Shown here: positions 17,404 through 26,808 of the stretch, piece after piece | Layout of the letters: each line of letters opens with the position of its first letter | Numbering within the stretch: position 1 is the stretch's first letter | NCBI GenBank assembly: GCA_964638635.1 | Contig: CAZXAQ010000014.1 | Location: 1 to 64,000 of the forward strand | Origin: SZUA-430 sp964638635 | Lineage (GTDB): Bacteria; Pseudomonadota; Alphaproteobacteria; Micropepsales; Micropepsaceae | Reading direction: 5' to 3' | Length of the DNA stretch: 64,000 nucleotides | The notes under the pieces: generated by a model | The model's input: only the letters and a program-made list of their open reading frames with translations | Databases searched by the model: none | What the model was told of the DNA's origin: nothing | Program-made: the position numbers and the translations under genes

Positions 17404-18510
17404 ATGAAATACGTCCGCATGCCGATCGAGATCGAGTCGCCCGAGGAGCAGGGCTACGACACGATCCGCTTCAACCTCTCCGAAAGCTCGATGCGCGACC
17501 GCAAGCTCTCGGACTTAGGCCTAGGCTTCGACGACCTGCTGCTGATGTACGGCGTGCACCGCGGCGCGCCCGGCCTGCGCACCCTCATCGCCAAACAGTC
17601 GGGCGTCACCGAAGCCGACGTACTGACCACCGCCGGGGCAGCCGGCGCGCTCTTCATTATCGCCACCACGTTGCTCGAAAAATCCGATCACCTCGTCGTC
17701 GTCCGCCCGAACTACGCGACGAACATCGAAACCCCGCGCGCGATCGGCTGCGCGATCGACTACGTCGACCTCAAATTCGAAGACAGCTTCCGCCTCGACG
17801 TCGACCGCCTCGAAGCGCTCATCCGCCCGAACACCAAACTCGTCTCGGTCACAACGCCGCACAACCCGACCGGCGTCTCGCTCAAAGGCGCGGACCTGAA
17901 ACGCCTGATCGCCATCGCCGAAGCGCGCGGCATTCACCTGCTCGTCGACGAAACTTACCGCGAGATGTCGTTCATCCCGAAACTCCCCGTCGCCGCAAGC
18001 TTAAGCCCCCGCGCCATCAGCGTCGCGTCCATGTCGAAGTCCTACGGCATCCCGGGCATCCGCGTCGGCTGGATCGTGAACCGCGACGCGCAGCTGATGG
18101 AACGCTTCCTCGCCGCAAAGGAGCAGATCGGCATCTGCGGCTCCATCATCGACGAACACATCGCCGAAGCCGCGCTCAAACAAAGCGCCGCCTGGCTCGC
18201 AACCGTCGAGCGCACCAACCGCGAAGCGCTGGCCGCCGTCGAAACCTGGCTCGGCAAAGAACCGCGCATGGAATGGGTCCGCCCCGAAGGCGGCTGCGTC
18301 TGCTTCCCCCGCATCAAGGCGGACGCCGGCATCGACACTGACCGCTTCTACCGCGCCCTGCAAGCGGAACACGCGACCGCCGTCGGCCCCGGCCACTGGT
18401 TCGAGCAGGACCGGCGCTTCATGCGCATCGGCTTCGGCTGGCCGCTCGCGCCCGAGCTTTCCGGCGGTTTGGCGGCCATTTCGGCCAGCCTGGACGCCGC
18501 GCGGCGTTGA
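17404..18510 (+). CDS. PLP-dependent aminotransferase (class I/II)
   Basis: 368 aa, fold type I. Motifs: TTAGAAGALFIIATTLL in the small-domain region, TTPHNPTGVSLKGADL (the NPTG substrate loop), LLVDETYREM with Asp182 to bind the pyridine nitrogen and Tyr185, and SMSKSYGIPGIRVGW with Lys212 as the Schiff-base lysine. The C-terminal domain includes RPEGGCVCFPRI and an RIGFGWP ending that holds the substrate carboxylate arginine. The exact amino acid substrate cannot be told. No biosynthetic neighbours are present. Confidence 0.9.
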   Translation: MKYVRMPIEIESPEEQGYDTIRFNLSESSMRDRKLSDLGLGFDDLLLMYGVHRGAPGLRTLIAKQSGVTEADVLTTAGAAGALFIIATTLLEKSDHLVVVRPNYATNIETPRAIGCAIDYVDLKFEDSFRLDVDRLEALIRPNTKLVSVTTPHNPTGVSLKGADLKRLIAIAEARGIHLLVDETYREMSFIPKLPVAASLSPRAISVASMSKSYGIPGIRVGWIVNRDAQLMERFLAAKEQIGICGSIIDEHIAEAALKQSAAWLATVERTNREALAAVETWLGKEPRMEWVRPEGGCVCFPRIKADAGIDTDRFYRALQAEHATAVGPGHWFEQDRRFMRIGFGWPLAPELSGGLAAISASLDAARR

Positions 18511-18611
18511 GGCGTTTGCACTTCGTTCGCCACTTCCACCTATAGTGAACACAACGTTTTGACCCCGGCTCGCCCCGGGTGTTAGCTCACAAAAAAATCT
18601 GACCCCCTGGG

Positions 18612-20174
18612 GTGGTCGCCTTGCAGAAGACAGCCGAACAAACCGAACCCGAAGTCGCGCCCGAGCCCGCGAAGCCGAAGCGTGCACCGCGTCCGCCGCG
18701 CAAGGTGATCGCCGCGCGCCCCGGCTCGATCGAAGAGATCGAGCAAGGCCCCGCCGGCAAATCGATCGCGGCCGTGTTCGATTACGACGGCACGCTGATC
18801 GCGGGCTACTCCGCGCTCGACGTCGCGCAGATGCGCATCATGCGCGGCCAAGTCAACGCGCGCGAGTTCATCGGCCTTGCGACACTCGGCGCCCGCGGCA
18901 TGCTCGGCCTTGCGGGCTTTCGCGAGTTGATCGCCTTCACCGGCGCGAACTGGAAGGGTCGCGACGAACGCGAACTGATGATCGAGGGCGAGAAGCTGTT
19001 CAAAGCCCGCATCCTCGACCGGCTCTACCCTGAAATGAAGCGCCGCTTGGCAGCGCACAGGAAGAAGGGCCACACGATCATCCTGGCCTCCTCCGCGACC
19101 GCGTTCCAAGTCGAGCCCGCCGCAAAATACCTCGGCATCGAAAACGTCATCTGCACGCGCTTCCAAACGATCGACGGCCGCCTCACCGGCAAGCCCGACG
19201 GCGAACCGCTTTGGGGCGAAGGCAAAGCGAACGCGGTGAAAGCCTTCGCGCGCAAACACAAGATTGACCTCGACCGTTCCTACGCCTACGCCGACGGCAA
19301 CGAGGAAGTGCCGTTGATGCTGACGGTCGGTAACCCGCGCCCCACGAACCCGCAGCCGAACCTCGAACGCTACGCCCGCGCGCACAATTGGCCGGTCCAA
19401 AAGTTCACGAGCCGCGGCCGGCCGAGCCTGGAAACGATCGGCCGCACGGTGGCCTCACTCGCCGCCGCCGGCCCAATCGCGACGCTGGCGACCGCAGCAG
19501 GCGTGCTGAACAACGACCTCCGCACCGCGCTCAACGTGCTTTCGCCCGCCTGGGCCGACGTGATTCACGCCTTCGCCGGCGTGAAGCTGAACGTCATCGG
19601 CGAGGAAAACCTCTGGGCCGCGCGCCCGGCAGTCTTCATCTTCAACCACACGAACAACTTCGACGCCTTCATCATGTCGAAGCTGCTCCGCGTGAACTTT
19701 ACGGGCGTCGCGAAGAAGGAACTCGAAACCCACCCGATCATGGGCCCCGTCGGCCGTATGATGAAGGTCGCCTTCATCGACCGCGGCGACGCCAAGAAGG
19801 CGATCGAAACGATGAAGTCCGTCGTCGATCTCGCCAAGGAAGGCATTTCGATCGTCATCGCCCCCGAAGGCACCCGTTCGCAAAGGGGCCTGCTCCCCTT
19901 CAAGAAGGGCGCCTTCCACATGGCGATGGAAGCGCAAATCCCGATCGTCCCGGTGGTCCTGCGCAACGCCGAAGACATTGGCGCAAGAGACGCCATTTTC
20001 ATGCGCCCCGGCACCGTGGACGTGATGGTGCTGCCGCCCATCTCCGTGGCCGACTGGACCCGCGCCGACCTCAACGAGCGCGTCGAAGCCGTCCGCGACC
20101 TCTACGTGGCAACGCTGGAAGACTGGCCGAACGGCGGGCTGAAACTCTTGGGCGTAAAGCCGAAGAAGCGCTGA
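18612..20174 (+). CDS. HAD phosphatase fused to lysophospholipid acyltransferase (PlsC)
   Basis: 520 aa from GTG 18612. Residues about 50-270 are a HAD-IB phosphatase: AVFDYDGTLIAG (Asp57 and Asp59), HTIILASSATAFQVEP (motif II) and YAYADGNEEVPLMLTVGNP (motif IV). Residues about 325-510 are a 1-acylglycerol-3-phosphate acyltransferase: FNHTNNFDAF (His346-x4-Asp351), AFIDRGDAKKA and IAPEGTRSQRGLLPFKKGAF. Such fusions would combine removal of a phosphate with acyl transfer in phospholipid synthesis. The GntR gene follows 11 bp later, suggesting co-transcription. Confidence 0.92.
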   Translation: MVALQKTAEQTEPEVAPEPAKPKRAPRPPRKVIAARPGSIEEIEQGPAGKSIAAVFDYDGTLIAGYSALDVAQMRIMRGQVNAREFIGLATLGARGMLGLAGFRELIAFTGANWKGRDERELMIEGEKLFKARILDRLYPEMKRRLAAHRKKGHTIILASSATAFQVEPAAKYLGIENVICTRFQTIDGRLTGKPDGEPLWGEGKANAVKAFARKHKIDLDRSYAYADGNEEVPLMLTVGNPRPTNPQPNLERYARAHNWPVQKFTSRGRPSLETIGRTVASLAAAGPIATLATAAGVLNNDLRTALNVLSPAWADVIHAFAGVKLNVIGEENLWAARPAVFIFNHTNNFDAFIMSKLLRVNFTGVAKKELETHPIMGPVGRMMKVAFIDRGDAKKAIETMKSVVDLAKEGISIVIAPEGTRSQRGLLPFKKGAFHMAMEAQIPIVPVVLRNAEDIGARDAIFMRPGTVDVMVLPPISVADWTRADLNERVEAVRDLYVATLEDWPNGGLKLLGVKPKKR

Positions 20175-20185
20175 GGTCTTACGCA

Positions 20186-20881
20186 TTGGCCAAACCTCCG
20201 CGGCAACGCAACCAAGTCCGGCGCGTGCAAGGCCAGACGTTGCGCGAACTGGCTTACGGCGAGTTGCGCCGCGCCGTCCTGACCGGCCAGTTCGCACCGG
20301 GTGAATCGATCACAGTCGCCGAATTGTCGAAGCAACTCGGGATCGGCTTGATGCCAACCCGCGAGGCGGTCCAGCAACTTGCCTCGCAGGGCGCGTTCGA
20401 GTTCCTGCCGAACCGCTCCGTTCGCGTGCCCGAAATCGCGGGCGATCAACTCGAGAAGTTGTTTGCGGCGCGCCAGTTGCTCGAAGGCTTTGCAACCGCC
20501 GAGGCTGCGCGCTGCATGACGCGCGAGGAGGCCGCAGGCGTTTCGGCTCGCCTCGATGAGTTGATCGAAAGACTGAAATCGCGCGATGCCGCCGAGTGCC
20601 TTGAAGCGAACTTCGAGTTCCATTTTGCGATCTATCGCGCGAGCCGATCGCCTTATGTGCTGCAGATGATCGAGTTGCTGTGGCTAGGGATGAGCCCGCT
20701 TCAGAGAAAAGTGTTCCGTGCGCCCAAGAAAGAACAAGATGCCTTTCTGAGTGCGCTTCCAAAACACCGTACACTCGTCGCTGCCCTGCGCGCGGGCGAC
20801 GCCCGCAAGGCGCGCGAAACAATCGAAGCGATGCTGACTCAGTCGCGCGACTGGCACATCCTTCACGCCCCCGAGCCGTAA
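20186..20881 (+). CDS. GntR-family regulator (FCD subfamily)
   Basis: 231 aa from TTG 20186, chosen because TGAGG lies 9 nt upstream; a GTG at 20225 is an alternative. The winged helix reads TLRELAYGELRRAVLTGQFAPGESITVAELSKQLGIGLMPTREAVQQLASQGAFEFLPNRSVRVPEI. The C-terminal FCD effector domain follows: LFAARQLLEGFATAEAARCM, then EANFEFHFAIYRAS with the FH metal-ligand region, and PKHRTLVAALRAGDARKARETIEAML. It is convergent with the beta-lactamase-like gene, whose promoter holds a perfect 14-bp palindrome that this protein might bind. Confidence 0.9.
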   Translation: MAKPPRQRNQVRRVQGQTLRELAYGELRRAVLTGQFAPGESITVAELSKQLGIGLMPTREAVQQLASQGAFEFLPNRSVRVPEIAGDQLEKLFAARQLLEGFATAEAARCMTREEAAGVSARLDELIERLKSRDAAECLEANFEFHFAIYRASRSPYVLQMIELLWLGMSPLQRKVFRAPKKEQDAFLSALPKHRTLVAALRAGDARKARETIEAMLTQSRDWHILHAPEP

Positions 20882-20885
20882 ACCT

Positions 20886-22655
20886 TCAAGGCGCGATTTT
20901 CTTGAAGAAGACGTTTCGCGCTCCTTCTGTAGACACACGCAGTCCCTGCACCGCGTTCCGCGCATCGCGATCGAACGCGACGGTCGGCATGAAGAAGCGA
21001 TCGCTATGAAACACGTCGCCCTTGTCGCGCACCAAGCGAATTGTCCCGTTCAACGCATGATAAGCGGTAAGTCCATGCGCATCGCCCTTGACCTCATAGG
21101 CCGTGCGCAACTCGGGTGAATAATAGAGCCCCGCAAACGCCCCCGCCTCGCTCGCCGTCAATGGTGCATTCTTGGCAGGCTCGTACTCGCCGTCCGGCAC
21201 TTGCACCGGTTCTTCCGGGACGCTCAGAAACAGGTTCTCGATGATCTGCGCGCGGGAATAGGTGACGTCGTCGCCGTCGTTGGCCAGATAGATCACCGAA
21301 AGGCGCCGCTCCGGAAAACGGCGGAACGAAATCCGGTAACCGGCGGCGAGGCCTAAATGGCCGATCGTTCGAATGCCGCGGCGATCGCCGAACCACTGGC
21401 CGAAACCGTAGTCGGTCTCCGTGCCATCGTCCAAACGGCCGGGCTGCCCCGTCATCTTTGCAACGCCGGCACTGCCGGCCGCGTCGTGGTCGAGCGCCGT
21501 CGCCCACGCAGTCAGATCGCGCAAACTCGCGTAGACCGAACTCGATCCGTCGGCCGCGGTGCTCCGCGCGGACAGCAAATGCGGAAACGGATACCGCCTG
21601 CCATAGGAGTTCGCCTTGCCCACTATGCTCGCTCGCGCATCTTCATTCGCAATCGCGGTCATGCCGCTCGGCGTAAAGACGTTGCGCTGAACGAACGAAG
21701 CAAAAGGCTCCTTCCCCGCGCGCGCCACGATCTCCGCCAGCAAATTGTAGCCGGTATTGGAGTACTGCTGGGCCGTCCCGGGCACGAAGTTCAGCGCCTT
21801 CTGCCGCGCAACCACGTCAAGTATCTCTGCCTTCGTGATCCCATCCTCGATCGTTCGCCCCATCAAGCCGAACAGTGCGTCCCAGTCGCGCAAGCCGCTC
21901 GTGTGATTGAGAAGGTGGCGCACGGTCACGGTCTTGCCGAGCTGCGGCACCTCGGGGAGGTGGCGGCGCACGTCGTCATCAAGTCCGATCTGCCCGCGGT
22001 CGGCAAGAACAGCAACGGCATGGGCCGTGAACTGCTTCGAGACGGACGCCAGATCGAAGCGCGTCGACGGCGTGATCGCAATCCCCTCGCCGGCATTGGC
22101 AAGACCGGCGGTTCGCTGGAAGATCGTCTTGCCGTCCTGCACTACCGCAACTGCCGCACCGGCGTGCGAAGGATCGTACCATGACGTGATCAGCTGATCC
22201 GCGATCGCCGCGGGCGTGGTCCCCGCCGCCTCCTGCCGGATCAACTCGATCTCGTAGCTAGCGGACGGCGCATCCCAAGCAAACATTGCCGTCTGTACGG
22301 AATAGGTGCCGCTTTTTCCCGATGTGATGACCAGGGTCTCATCGAACCCTTCACCTGCGCGGTCGGCCAAATCGATGAGCTGGCCGTCGGGATCGAACAC
22401 CGCGCAAGCGACGTCGCCGCCGGTTTGCCGTACTTTTATGGCCGCAAACTGTCCGGCACGCATTGCAAATGAGTACCGGCGAACTTCGCCGCCCTTCAGA
22501 GCATCGCGCACCGCCGCGCGGAGGGCGATCTGACGCCCTTCCAATTCGGGGTGGGCATTGACGAACCGCGCTGTCGGGTAGGGTGGCGCGCTCTCAGCAT
22601 GCGAAACGGTGATGGTTGCGGCCACAAGACAAGCAGCGGCGTACACAAGTCTCAT
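20886..22655 (-). CDS. Class C beta-lactamase-like serine hydrolase
   Basis: 589 aa with signal peptide MRLVYAAACLVAATITVSHA. Residues about 40-140 look like a beta-sandwich (PPC-like) domain. The catalytic domain has LASVSKQFTA (Ser204-x-x-Lys207), YSNTGYNLL (Tyr298-x-Asn) and a late HLGLAAGYRISF motif in place of KTG. A C-terminal domain (about 490-589) ends the protein. Such proteins are mostly esterases or D-aminopeptidases rather than antibiotic hydrolases. An AT-rich palindrome lies 27 bp before the start. Confidence 0.9.
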   Translation of the reverse strand: MRLVYAAACLVAATITVSHAESAPPYPTARFVNAHPELEGRQIALRAAVRDALKGGEVRRYSFAMRAGQFAAIKVRQTGGDVACAVFDPDGQLIDLADRAGEGFDETLVITSGKSGTYSVQTAMFAWDAPSASYEIELIRQEAAGTTPAAIADQLITSWYDPSHAGAAVAVVQDGKTIFQRTAGLANAGEGIAITPSTRFDLASVSKQFTAHAVAVLADRGQIGLDDDVRRHLPEVPQLGKTVTVRHLLNHTSGLRDWDALFGLMGRTIEDGITKAEILDVVARQKALNFVPGTAQQYSNTGYNLLAEIVARAGKEPFASFVQRNVFTPSGMTAIANEDARASIVGKANSYGRRYPFPHLLSARSTAADGSSSVYASLRDLTAWATALDHDAAGSAGVAKMTGQPGRLDDGTETDYGFGQWFGDRRGIRTIGHLGLAAGYRISFRRFPERRLSVIYLANDGDDVTYSRAQIIENLFLSVPEEPVQVPDGEYEPAKNAPLTASEAGAFAGLYYSPELRTAYEVKGDAHGLTAYHALNGTIRLVRDKGDVFHSDRFFMPTVAFDRDARNAVQGLRVSTEGARNVFFKKIAP

Positions 22656-22681
22656 GATCGCTCCCCGGGTATCACATCATA

Positions 22682-22695
22682 TATTTTATAAAATA
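22682..22695. promoter_or_regulatory. AT-rich 14-bp palindrome upstream of the serine hydrolase
   Basis: TATTTTATAAAATA is a perfect inverted repeat in an otherwise GC-rich region. It lies 27 bp upstream of the hydrolase start on the minus strand and looks like a GntR-type operator or a -10 region. Confidence 0.5.
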
Positions 22696-22841
22696 ATGCG
22701 TTGCAAGCCGTGAGTCGCTCTCGTCTCCGTGAGCGAGCTTGAGATTGTACTGAGCTTCCTTTGCCGTTTCAGCGGCTCGGCGCGCTGGACGACTGGCTGA
22801 TCGGCGGCCTAGAACCCGTGGGCATCAAAGGGTGCCCGCCG

Positions 22842-23210
22842 TTGACCTACGAACAATTCAACAAATTCTGTGCCGCACTCCCCGGCACAACGCACGTCAT
22901 TCAGTGGGGCGGCTCGCACGTTTGGAAAGTCGGCGGCAAAGTCTTCGCCATCGGCGGCTGGGCCGACGACAAACCGGCGTTCACATTCAAGGTCACACCC
23001 ATTGCCTATGAGGTCCTAAAGGACCGCCCCGGTTTGCGCCCAGCGCCATACTTGGCTTCACGCGGCATGAAGTGGATCCAACACCACAAGAGGCCGGGCT
23101 TTTCCGACAGTGAGCTCAAGGAGCACCTGCGTATCTCCTACGATCTGGTCGCCGCGGGTCTCCCGAAGAAGCTGCTCGACTCTATCGCGGAGCCGAAGCG
23201 CAAACGGTAG
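22842..23210 (+). CDS. MmcQ/YjbR-family DNA-binding-like protein
   Basis: About 122 aa if translation starts at TTG 22842 (reading TYEQFNKFCAALPGTTHVIQW), the usual beginning of this family and preceded by AAAGGG. In-frame GTG 22818 and TTG 22761 are alternatives. The family core is clear: WGGSHVWKVGGKVFAIGGW, PAFTFKVTPIAYEVLKDRPGLRPAPYLASRGMKWIQ, and a final LRISYDLVAAGLPKKL. The CyaY-like fold was linked to DNA binding in E. coli YjbR, but no process is established. It stands alone here. Confidence 0.85.
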   Translation: MTYEQFNKFCAALPGTTHVIQWGGSHVWKVGGKVFAIGGWADDKPAFTFKVTPIAYEVLKDRPGLRPAPYLASRGMKWIQHHKRPGFSDSELKEHLRISYDLVAAGLPKKLLDSIAEPKRKR

Positions 23211-23215
23211 GGCAG

Positions 23216-25597
23216 CTACGTCCGCAGTTGCTCCCGCATGCGCTCCTCACCCAGCGCTTCCACCGTATCGATGCGCACCATGATGTCGCGCAGCTCCGCC
23301 GCGAACGCGCGCCGCCGCTGGGCGACGTTGTCGGTCGCGTCCATCAGCTTCTGGTTCTTCGCGAGGCTCAGCCCCGTCTGGAACAGGTGCTTCGACACCG
23401 ACTCCTCGCTCTGAATCCGCTTCTGCAGCATGTACTGCCGTCCCACCGCGCCGCACTCGACGAGCAGTTTCTTCTCGTCCACGAAACTCGGATCATGTGC
23501 TGCCAGCGTATCCGCGACGACGGTGTACGCTTCGACGAACGAGCGCAGCACGCCGTGCGCCGTCAGCGGCCGCGCGGCCTTAAGCAGCGCCACCACCGCC
23601 TCGCGCCCGCTCGCGAGCGCCTCGCGCCAGCCTGGTGCCAGCACGTCGAGCTCGGCCGCAAAGCCGCGCCGGAATTCGCCCTTCTCCTTGAAGAAGAACT
23701 CGAACTTCAAAATGTCGCGCAGGCGGAACGTCTCGTCCCAGAACGCCGCCTCGCGATCGCCCGCCGCATCGCACGCCTTCAGCAATGCCAACTCCGAGAT
23801 CGCGTCGTTGATGAAGAAGTGCAGAATCGTGTTGCGATAGAACGCAGCCGCCAAATGCTGATCCGGCCCGATACTGTAGACCGTCGCAAGCCCGCCTTTG
23901 TGCTCGCGCACCGTGTTGTGCTGCACCAACGACTCGAGCGCGCGCTGTGTCGCTTCGACATCGCCGATCTTCGCGCTCGGCGCCAGCGGCAACCGCCGCC
24001 GCGTCGCCGACGCCACATACTCGCCCAACTCCTCGTTAACCTGCGCCAATGTCAGCGCCCGCCCGCGATGCGACAGCAGAATGAGCGAGATCAGCGACGT
24101 GCCCGTGATCGGGGTGACGTCGTTGATCCGCCACGACACCTCGAACGCGACCTTCTGCGTGGCAAGCGTTTCCTCGTCGCCCTCCGTCTTCGTGCCGTCC
24201 GGCGGCCCCAGCATCTCGCGCATCGAAACCGGCTCGGCCACGCGGAAATAGATGTGCCCGAACGGCTTCCGCTGCGCACGGAAGAAGCGCACGAACCAGG
24301 CCAGGTTCTCGGCCTTCTTCTTACCGCCTTGCGCCTCCGCCGCGTACTCGCTCACCTCGTGTAGCTGGTCGTAGGCGATCGAGATCGGCATCAAAGCCAG
24401 GTCCTCGACGCGCCCCTCGCGATAAGCCGACACAAGATAAGTGAGCAGCCCTAACTTCGGCGGCAACAACTTGCCGGTCCGCGACCGCCCGCCCTCGATA
24501 TACCACTCGAGCGAAAACCGTTTCTCGACGAGATACCCCAGATACTCGCGCAACACGAACTTGTAGACCGGGTTGTTCTTGATATCGCGCCGGATGAACA
24601 CGCGCCCGGCCTTGCGCGCGATCGTACCCATCGGCCACCACGCCATGTTGATGCCGCCGAATGTCGTTGGCGTGGCGAGCCGGTTGTCCGCAAACGCAAC
24701 CGACGTCACCGCGGAATCGAGATTCGATTTATGGCTGGGCAAAATAATTCCGGGCGCGCGCTCCAGCGCCGCGCGCGTGCGCTCGATCTGCGCTTGGTCG
24801 TAGTCGACCTGAGCGCCGTAGCCGCGCGAAAAAAGCCCGCGCGCGATCTGCATCATCACGTCGATCCAGAACGGGCTATGCGCGGTGCGCAGTTCGTGCA
24901 GATATTTCACCGCCTCCTTCATCACCGAGTCGCTGGAGCGGTTGAGCTTCGCCGCGACCTCGTTGACGCCCTCGCGGAACCGCCGCGACGCCGCAATCTG
25001 CTCGGCCACGAGCTTCGGCAGCTTGTAGCGCCGCCCGATCAGCCGGTACTCCGCGCGCTCAAGCGCAAGCCGCGCCTGGCGCGTCACGTACTCTGCGAAC
25101 GCCTGCGCATCACTTGAATCCGCATCGCCGGTGGCCTTCGCGCGTGCATCCAACTCGGCAACGCTCGCGGGCTGCGCCGCAACCACGCGGCAACGATCGG
25201 CCTCGACCTGCACGATCCGCTTCTGCTCTTTCTCGTTCGGCTTGCGCGGATCGCGCATCATGATCAGGTCGGACAGCCGCGCCGACCGTTCGCCCTTGTG
25301 CTCGCGCGGCAGCCACGCGACGCGCACCGGCGCGAGCAGCGCATCGCGGCCCTCTTTGGCGAGCGCCTCAAGCTGCCCGGTGTAAACCCTGGCATCGTCG
25401 AACTTCGCCGGGATCGCCAAGAACGAAACCTGCTCCGCCGCCGTACTGGCCGGCCGCGACTGAGCCGCCCACCGCTCTACGACGCCACGCTCGGTCGCCG
25501 TGTTGCAATCCAAAATCAAAACGACGCGCTTGCCAGCCGGTGCCGGCCACTGCGGCAGCGGTTCACCTGACACTTGCGGGGACACAGTTTCGTTCAT
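23216..25597 (-). CDS. plsB: Glycerol-3-phosphate 1-O-acyltransferase (PlsB)
   Basis: 793 aa, the length of full PlsB. The acyltransferase signature PSHKSNLDSAV (His289-x4-Asp294) is followed by GRVFIRRDIKNN (motif II), WYIEGGRSRTGKLLPPKLGLL (motif III, about 366-380) and a hydrophobic motif IV around LMPISIAYDQ. It transfers an acyl chain to sn-1 of glycerol-3-phosphate at the inner membrane, the first step of phospholipid synthesis. gpsA, which makes glycerol-3-phosphate, is the next gene upstream on the same strand, 196 bp away across a repeat. Confidence 0.95.
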   Translation of the reverse strand: MNETVSPQVSGEPLPQWPAPAGKRVVLILDCNTATERGVVERWAAQSRPASTAAEQVSFLAIPAKFDDARVYTGQLEALAKEGRDALLAPVRVAWLPREHKGERSARLSDLIMMRDPRKPNEKEQKRIVQVEADRCRVVAAQPASVAELDARAKATGDADSSDAQAFAEYVTRQARLALERAEYRLIGRRYKLPKLVAEQIAASRRFREGVNEVAAKLNRSSDSVMKEAVKYLHELRTAHSPFWIDVMMQIARGLFSRGYGAQVDYDQAQIERTRAALERAPGIILPSHKSNLDSAVTSVAFADNRLATPTTFGGINMAWWPMGTIARKAGRVFIRRDIKNNPVYKFVLREYLGYLVEKRFSLEWYIEGGRSRTGKLLPPKLGLLTYLVSAYREGRVEDLALMPISIAYDQLHEVSEYAAEAQGGKKKAENLAWFVRFFRAQRKPFGHIYFRVAEPVSMREMLGPPDGTKTEGDEETLATQKVAFEVSWRINDVTPITGTSLISLILLSHRGRALTLAQVNEELGEYVASATRRRLPLAPSAKIGDVEATQRALESLVQHNTVREHKGGLATVYSIGPDQHLAAAFYRNTILHFFINDAISELALLKACDAAGDREAAFWDETFRLRDILKFEFFFKEKGEFRRGFAAELDVLAPGWREALASGREAVVALLKAARPLTAHGVLRSFVEAYTVVADTLAAHDPSFVDEKKLLVECGAVGRQYMLQKRIQSEESVSKHLFQTGLSLAKNQKLMDATDNVAQRRRAFAAELRDIMVRIDTVEALGEERMREQLRT

Positions 25598-25623
25598 ACG
25601 GCCCCCGACAGAGCAAATATGTT

Positions 25624-25803
25624 GTCATCCCGGACGTTAGGTGAGCCCGAATGCGAAGCATTCGGCATGCGAACCTTGCGAGCCGGGACCCAGGAGAGCA
25701 CGCTCAGTCCGCTTCCCTGGGTCCCGGCTCGCAAGCTGCGCCACGCTGCTGCCGCAGCGGGCTCCGCTAGCGTCCGGGATGACAGTTGTGACGTCATCCC
25801 GGA
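25624..25803. repeat. Palindromic repeat (family B) between gpsA and plsB
   Basis: Outer arms GTCATCCCGGACG (25624-25636) and CGTCCGGGATGAC (25771-25783) are perfect complements, as are the inner arms 25676-25694 and 25716-25734 (19 bp). A further half copy, GTCATCCCGGA (25793-25803), overlaps the last codons and stop of gpsA. Confidence 0.85.
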
Positions 25804-26795
25804 TCCGCTTCCGCGCCCGCAACGCGCTTCAACAGCCCGCGGAACGCGTCCTGCGCCGTACGCCCATCGTTGACGACGCCGTTCACTTCCGAGGCGATCG
25901 GCATTTCGCACTCGTACTCTTCGCCGAGCTGCAGCACCGTCTTCGCCGACTTCACGCCTTCCGCCACCTGCCGCATGCCGGCCAGGATGTCGCCGATCGT
26001 GCGGCCTTTGCCGAGCTCGAACCCGACGGTGCGGTTGCGGCTCTGCGGGCTGGTGCACGTCGCAATCAAATCGCCGATGCCCGCGAGTCCCGCGAAAGTC
26101 TCCGGCTTGCCGCCCATGCGCACGCCGAGCCGGGTGATCTCGTTCAGTGCACGCGAAATCACAGCCGAGCGGGTGTTCTCGCCAGCCCCCGCCCCGTCGC
26201 CCATGCCCGTCGCGATCGCCATCACGTTCTTCAAAGCACCGCCAAGCTCGCACCCCGCAACGTCGGTGTTCGTGTAAACGCGAAACAAGCCGGTCTTGAA
26301 GATCGCCTGCAGCTCCTGAACGATGACCTCGTCCTCCATCGCGATCACGCTTGCCGCCGCGTAGCCCGACATGACCTCGCGCGCGAGATTGGGCCCGGAC
26401 AGCACGCCCGCCGGATGCCCCGGCAATTCCTGTTCGATCACCTGCGTCATGCGCAGCTTCGTGCCGAGCTCGAGCCCCTTCGAAAGGCTGATCACCGGCA
26501 CCCAAGCCCGAATGTGCTTGCCGACCTCCTTCGCCGTATCGCGCATCGCCTGAGACGGCACGCCCATCACGACCACGTCCGCGCTACGCACCGCCTCTTC
26601 GATCGACGTCGTCGCGCGCAGCGCCGGCGTCAACCGCGCGCCCGGCAAATACCGCTCGTTCGTGTGCTTGGCGTTGATCTCTTCGACCGTCTCGGCGGAA
26701 CGCGCCCAAATCGTCGCGGGCACGTTCTTGGCGACAAGCGACGCCACGGTCGTCCCCCAAGACCCACCACCCAGAATCGCCGCCTTGATCCGCAT
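25794..26795 (-). CDS. gpsA: NAD(P)-dependent glycerol-3-phosphate dehydrogenase
   Basis: 333 aa from ATG 26795 (AGGA about 9 nt upstream). Rossmann motif IKAAILGGGSWGTTVASL at the N-terminus, GVPSQAMRD, ISLSKGLEL, SGPNLAREV, and the catalytic lysine region GGALKNVMAIATGMGDG, then GLAGIGDLIATCTSPQSRNR. It reduces dihydroxyacetone phosphate to sn-glycerol-3-phosphate for lipids, feeding PlsB encoded just downstream. The final codons (ADPG and the stop) lie inside a repeat copy, so the repeat supplies the C-terminus. A second palindrome lies just upstream of the start. Confidence 0.97.
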   Translation of the reverse strand: MRIKAAILGGGSWGTTVASLVAKNVPATIWARSAETVEEINAKHTNERYLPGARLTPALRATTSIEEAVRSADVVVMGVPSQAMRDTAKEVGKHIRAWVPVISLSKGLELGTKLRMTQVIEQELPGHPAGVLSGPNLAREVMSGYAAASVIAMEDEVIVQELQAIFKTGLFRVYTNTDVAGCELGGALKNVMAIATGMGDGAGAGENTRSAVISRALNEITRLGVRMGGKPETFAGLAGIGDLIATCTSPQSRNRTVGFELGKGRTIGDILAGMRQVAEGVKSAKTVLQLGEEYECEMPIASEVNGVVNDGRTAQDAFRGLLKRVAGAEADPG

Positions 26796-26808
26796 TCTTC
26801 TTTTTCCT

